From Macrotrachela quadricornifera (Eukaryota; Rotifera; Eurotatoria; Philodinida; Philodinidae), in NCBI GenBank assembly GCA_022393335.1, contig JAJEKB010020688.1, positions 1-64,000 of the forward strand: a stretch of 64,000 bases of DNA. Direction: 5' to 3'. The notes below the pieces were generated by a model, which was given only the letters and a program-made list of their open reading frames with translations, did no database searches and was not told where the DNA came from. Both the position numbers and the translations under genes were made by a program. Position 1 is the stretch's first letter; every line of letters begins with the position of its first letter. Shown in pieces: positions 61,901-64,000 of this stretch.

Positions 61901-63286
61901 ATCCCATGTAAACATGAAACGCAAAGTCGATGCGTTGAAACGCAGTTTCACAATAAAACGCGTTCACACGCGATTAAAAACCATTCCACAATGCATTCAA
62001 ACGCATTTTCAATATGAAACGCGTTGAGATGCGGTTAGAAAAAATATCGAAACGCGTCTGGACGCAGTTTTCCTACATAACTTGTTTAAACGCAATCAGA
62101 AACAATATGAGCCGTGTCTCAACACGTTTCTAGAAAAAGCTGAACGCGTTTAAACGCATCTTGTTTACTAATTGCATTTAAACGCATTTCAAATATTTTT
62201 CAAGTACGTTGGAATGCACTCATGCTTTCGAGCGCGTTTGTATGCGTTTAGTTCTTGTTAATCGGATGCGATTTTACGCAAAAATTGCTGTTCTAGAATA
62301 ATTAACTACGTGATCGAAATCATCCGTTTACATATATTTTATTCATCTAAACTTCATTAAACTTCTTAATAAAGAATGTCAGGATGATTTTAAAATAGAC
62401 AAAAGTTCAATCACACATACAGCAAAGAATCCATATTTTTCTAAAGTTTCTTTATATAATAATAAAAGAATATTGTAATAATTTTCAGCTATCCATAACT
62501 CTTTTAGCAAATTATACTAAATATTACCAATTAAGTAATATTAAGAACTTTGCATCATATAATCCGACTAAAAGATTATATGAATAATTATTTATTCATT
62601 AAATTCTTCGACAAAATTATTTATCATGTGACCGAAAAAATGAAAAAAAGTCATAATATTAGTCGCATGTAGTAGACAATAAAAAAAGATATTATTTTAT
62701 TAAAAAATAATAAATTTATTTAAAAAGATAAATGAAAAATCATATTATGTGTTAAATATCTTAACTTCGAAAAAAGTACATCTTGTGAAAATGAAGTATT
62801 TAATCGATGAAATTCGCATTCAAATATATTTTATTTTAAATAAGAAAAGATTTCAAGCTAGTATAGCTCAGTGGTGTGTATGAACGACTTCTGATCACTG
62901 GTTCATCTGTTCAAATCTGATCGTCATCGCTTAAGGTAAAATTCAATCCATATTCCAGGGTAGATTAAGACAATCGAAAAATGTTGATGATGGTGACTCA
63001 GTTCGAATCTGAGATGGATTCGAATATATTTTTCAAAATTTTTGGATTTTTTATGAAACGCGTTCAGACGCTTCGAATGTTTCACTGGAGACGCGTTTTT
63101 TGCGAAAAATGCGTTTGAACGCAAGTCGAACTATAAACGCGTTCAAATGCGTTTCTAAAAGAATCGCGTGTAAACCCTTCGTTTGTTTCACTGGGGACGC
63201 GTTTAGACGCGTTCACTCTTAGCGTTCCACACGCGAATGAAACGCGTTTCAGACGCGTTTTGAGGCAAAAAATATTTACATGGGAT
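61901..63286. mobile_element. GC-rich repeat island with tRNA-like core (copy 2)
   Basis: Bounded by an exact 12-bp inverted pair, ATCCCATGTAAA (61901–61912) and TTTACATGGGAT (63275–63286). Inside: array A (about 61911–62285) of degenerate AAACGCGTT..ACGCGTTT units, a ~575-bp AT-rich spacer, a tRNA-like module (62862–62935, with a second B-box near 62996–63020), and array B (about 63052–63265) of the same ACGCGT-type units. The order matches the 17984–19288 island read on its minus strand. No enzyme-coding frame; inferred non-autonomous element. Confidence 0.55.
62862..62935 (+). repeat. tRNA-like (SINE-head-like) segment
   Basis: The A-box TAGCTCAGTGG is a full match to the tRNA internal promoter consensus. 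It is followed about 45 nt later by the B-box-like GTTCAAATC, the spacing of a tRNA gene. The stems do not pair well enough for a functional tRNA. A second B-box-like AGTTCGAATCT occurs at about 62999, in the same orientation. Confidence 0.5.
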
Positions 63287-63602
63287 GAATCAGATTCAAT
63301 GTAAAGCTTGAAAAAAACTAAGAGCAGTTCTATATTATTTAAGCATGCAACCATACCCTTGAAGAAGAAATACAAGCGCTTGACACAAAAATTCAAGTGC
63401 ATCAACAAGAATACTAAGCAACGGAAAAAGATACTCCAGAACTTGAGTTTGCTAAAAATTTCCAAGTCTTGCTTCCAGACATGTCCATAACGCATGACTT
63501 TATTGCTAAAAACTCTCATGTATTTCAAGCGCATACCACAAGATGTTTCACTAGAGTTGTTATCTTTTGTCCTCTTCTTTGACCTATACTCATGTAAAAG
63601 CC

Positions 63603-63855
63603 TGATTTCAAAAATCTACTAAAAATCTATCAAATCATACAATTTTAATCAATAATTTAAGTAGTAATAATCATAGCAAAATCAGATTTTAATCAGTTAT
63701 TACTATTATTGTGATGATGATCGATTTTTGAAAATATTCTAAATCGATTATTATCATAATAATTGCAATAATTGATTTAAATCTGATTTTGCTATGATTA
63801 TTACTATTTAAATTATTGATTAAAATTGTATGATTTTAGTCGATTTTTGAAATCA
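63603..63855. mobile_element. Near-perfect 250-bp palindrome
   Basis: Arms of about 125 bp meet near 63730. Matched blocks include TGATTTCAAAAATC, CATACAATTTTAATCAATAA, AGTAATAATCATAGCAAAAT and CAGATTT.AATCA. No loop or coding content; a fold-back element or replication-slippage inversion. Confidence 0.75.
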
Positions 63856-64000
63856 ATCTTTCTACATGGGTGGTACTTGGAAATTAAGAATGATTCAGAT
63901 TGGAAAACATCAATATGCACCTGTCCAGCTTTTCTTAAAAACTATATATGCACGCATATCGTCGGGATGGGTATTCGCGCTTAAAACTTTGTAAATCATC

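Noticed and set aside
62862..62935. Functional tRNA gene
   Set aside because: Box A and B are present but acceptor, anticodon and T stems do not pair; kept as tRNA-like only.
61911..63265. Possible CRISPR-like array of ACGCGT repeats
   Set aside because: The genome is eukaryotic, unit spacing is irregular, and repeats are short, degenerate palindromes without unique, equal-length spacers.

Overview
The window is eukaryotic nuclear DNA: very AT-rich, with intron-containing genes whose GT–AG introns are mostly 45–105 nt, and with animal gene families (paired LIM-homeobox genes, a Rab32/38-type GTPase, an ADA2-type adenosine deaminase, a class A GPCR). The mixture of compact introns, a pentapeptide-repeat membrane protein, LamG-jellyroll secreted proteins, an NCS2-type permease, F-box proteins and many small fold-back elements best fits a bdelloid rotifer (Rotaria/Adineta-like). 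That assignment is an inference from gene content; no species marker is present. There are two assembly gaps (22036–22045 and about 50800–51199).

Layout. 0–10 kb is gene-poor and holds a fold-back element, a pentapeptide-repeat protein (−), a MACPF-domain protein (−, with an apparent frameshift) and an intronless GPCR (+). 10–24 kb holds a 560-bp fold-back element, an ADA2 with a fused IPT/TIG domain (+), a GC-rich repeat island with a tRNA-like core, and a PAN/LamG secreted protein (−). 24–38.9 kb is the gene-dense core: a DUF1399-like protein (+), a proline-rich low-complexity protein (−), an NCS2 permease (−, 6 exons), a REXO5-like exonuclease (+, 10 exons, with a MITE-like insertion in its longest intron), a sterol-desaturase-family hydroxylase (+), a Rab32/38 GTPase (+) and a NEURL4-tail-like protein (+). 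41.8–47.1 kb holds two tail-to-tail Apterous/Lhx2/9-type LIM-homeobox genes. 47–64 kb is repeat-rich and decayed: nested inverted repeats, a GC-rich satellite, one small 4-exon gene, gene remnants, a 3'-truncated F-box gene, a second GC-rich island with a tRNA-like core, and a terminal 250-bp palindrome.

No operon-like logic links the genes. The most original signal is a pair of islands (about 17984–19288 and 61901–63286) that share one architecture in opposite orientation: short inverted CCCA..AAA-type ends, two arrays of ACGCGT/CATGCGT-rich degenerate repeats, and an internal tRNA-like promoter module. They look like two copies of one undescribed non-autonomous element. Exon coordinates below were worked out by hand from splice motifs and reading-frame continuity, not from transcripts.
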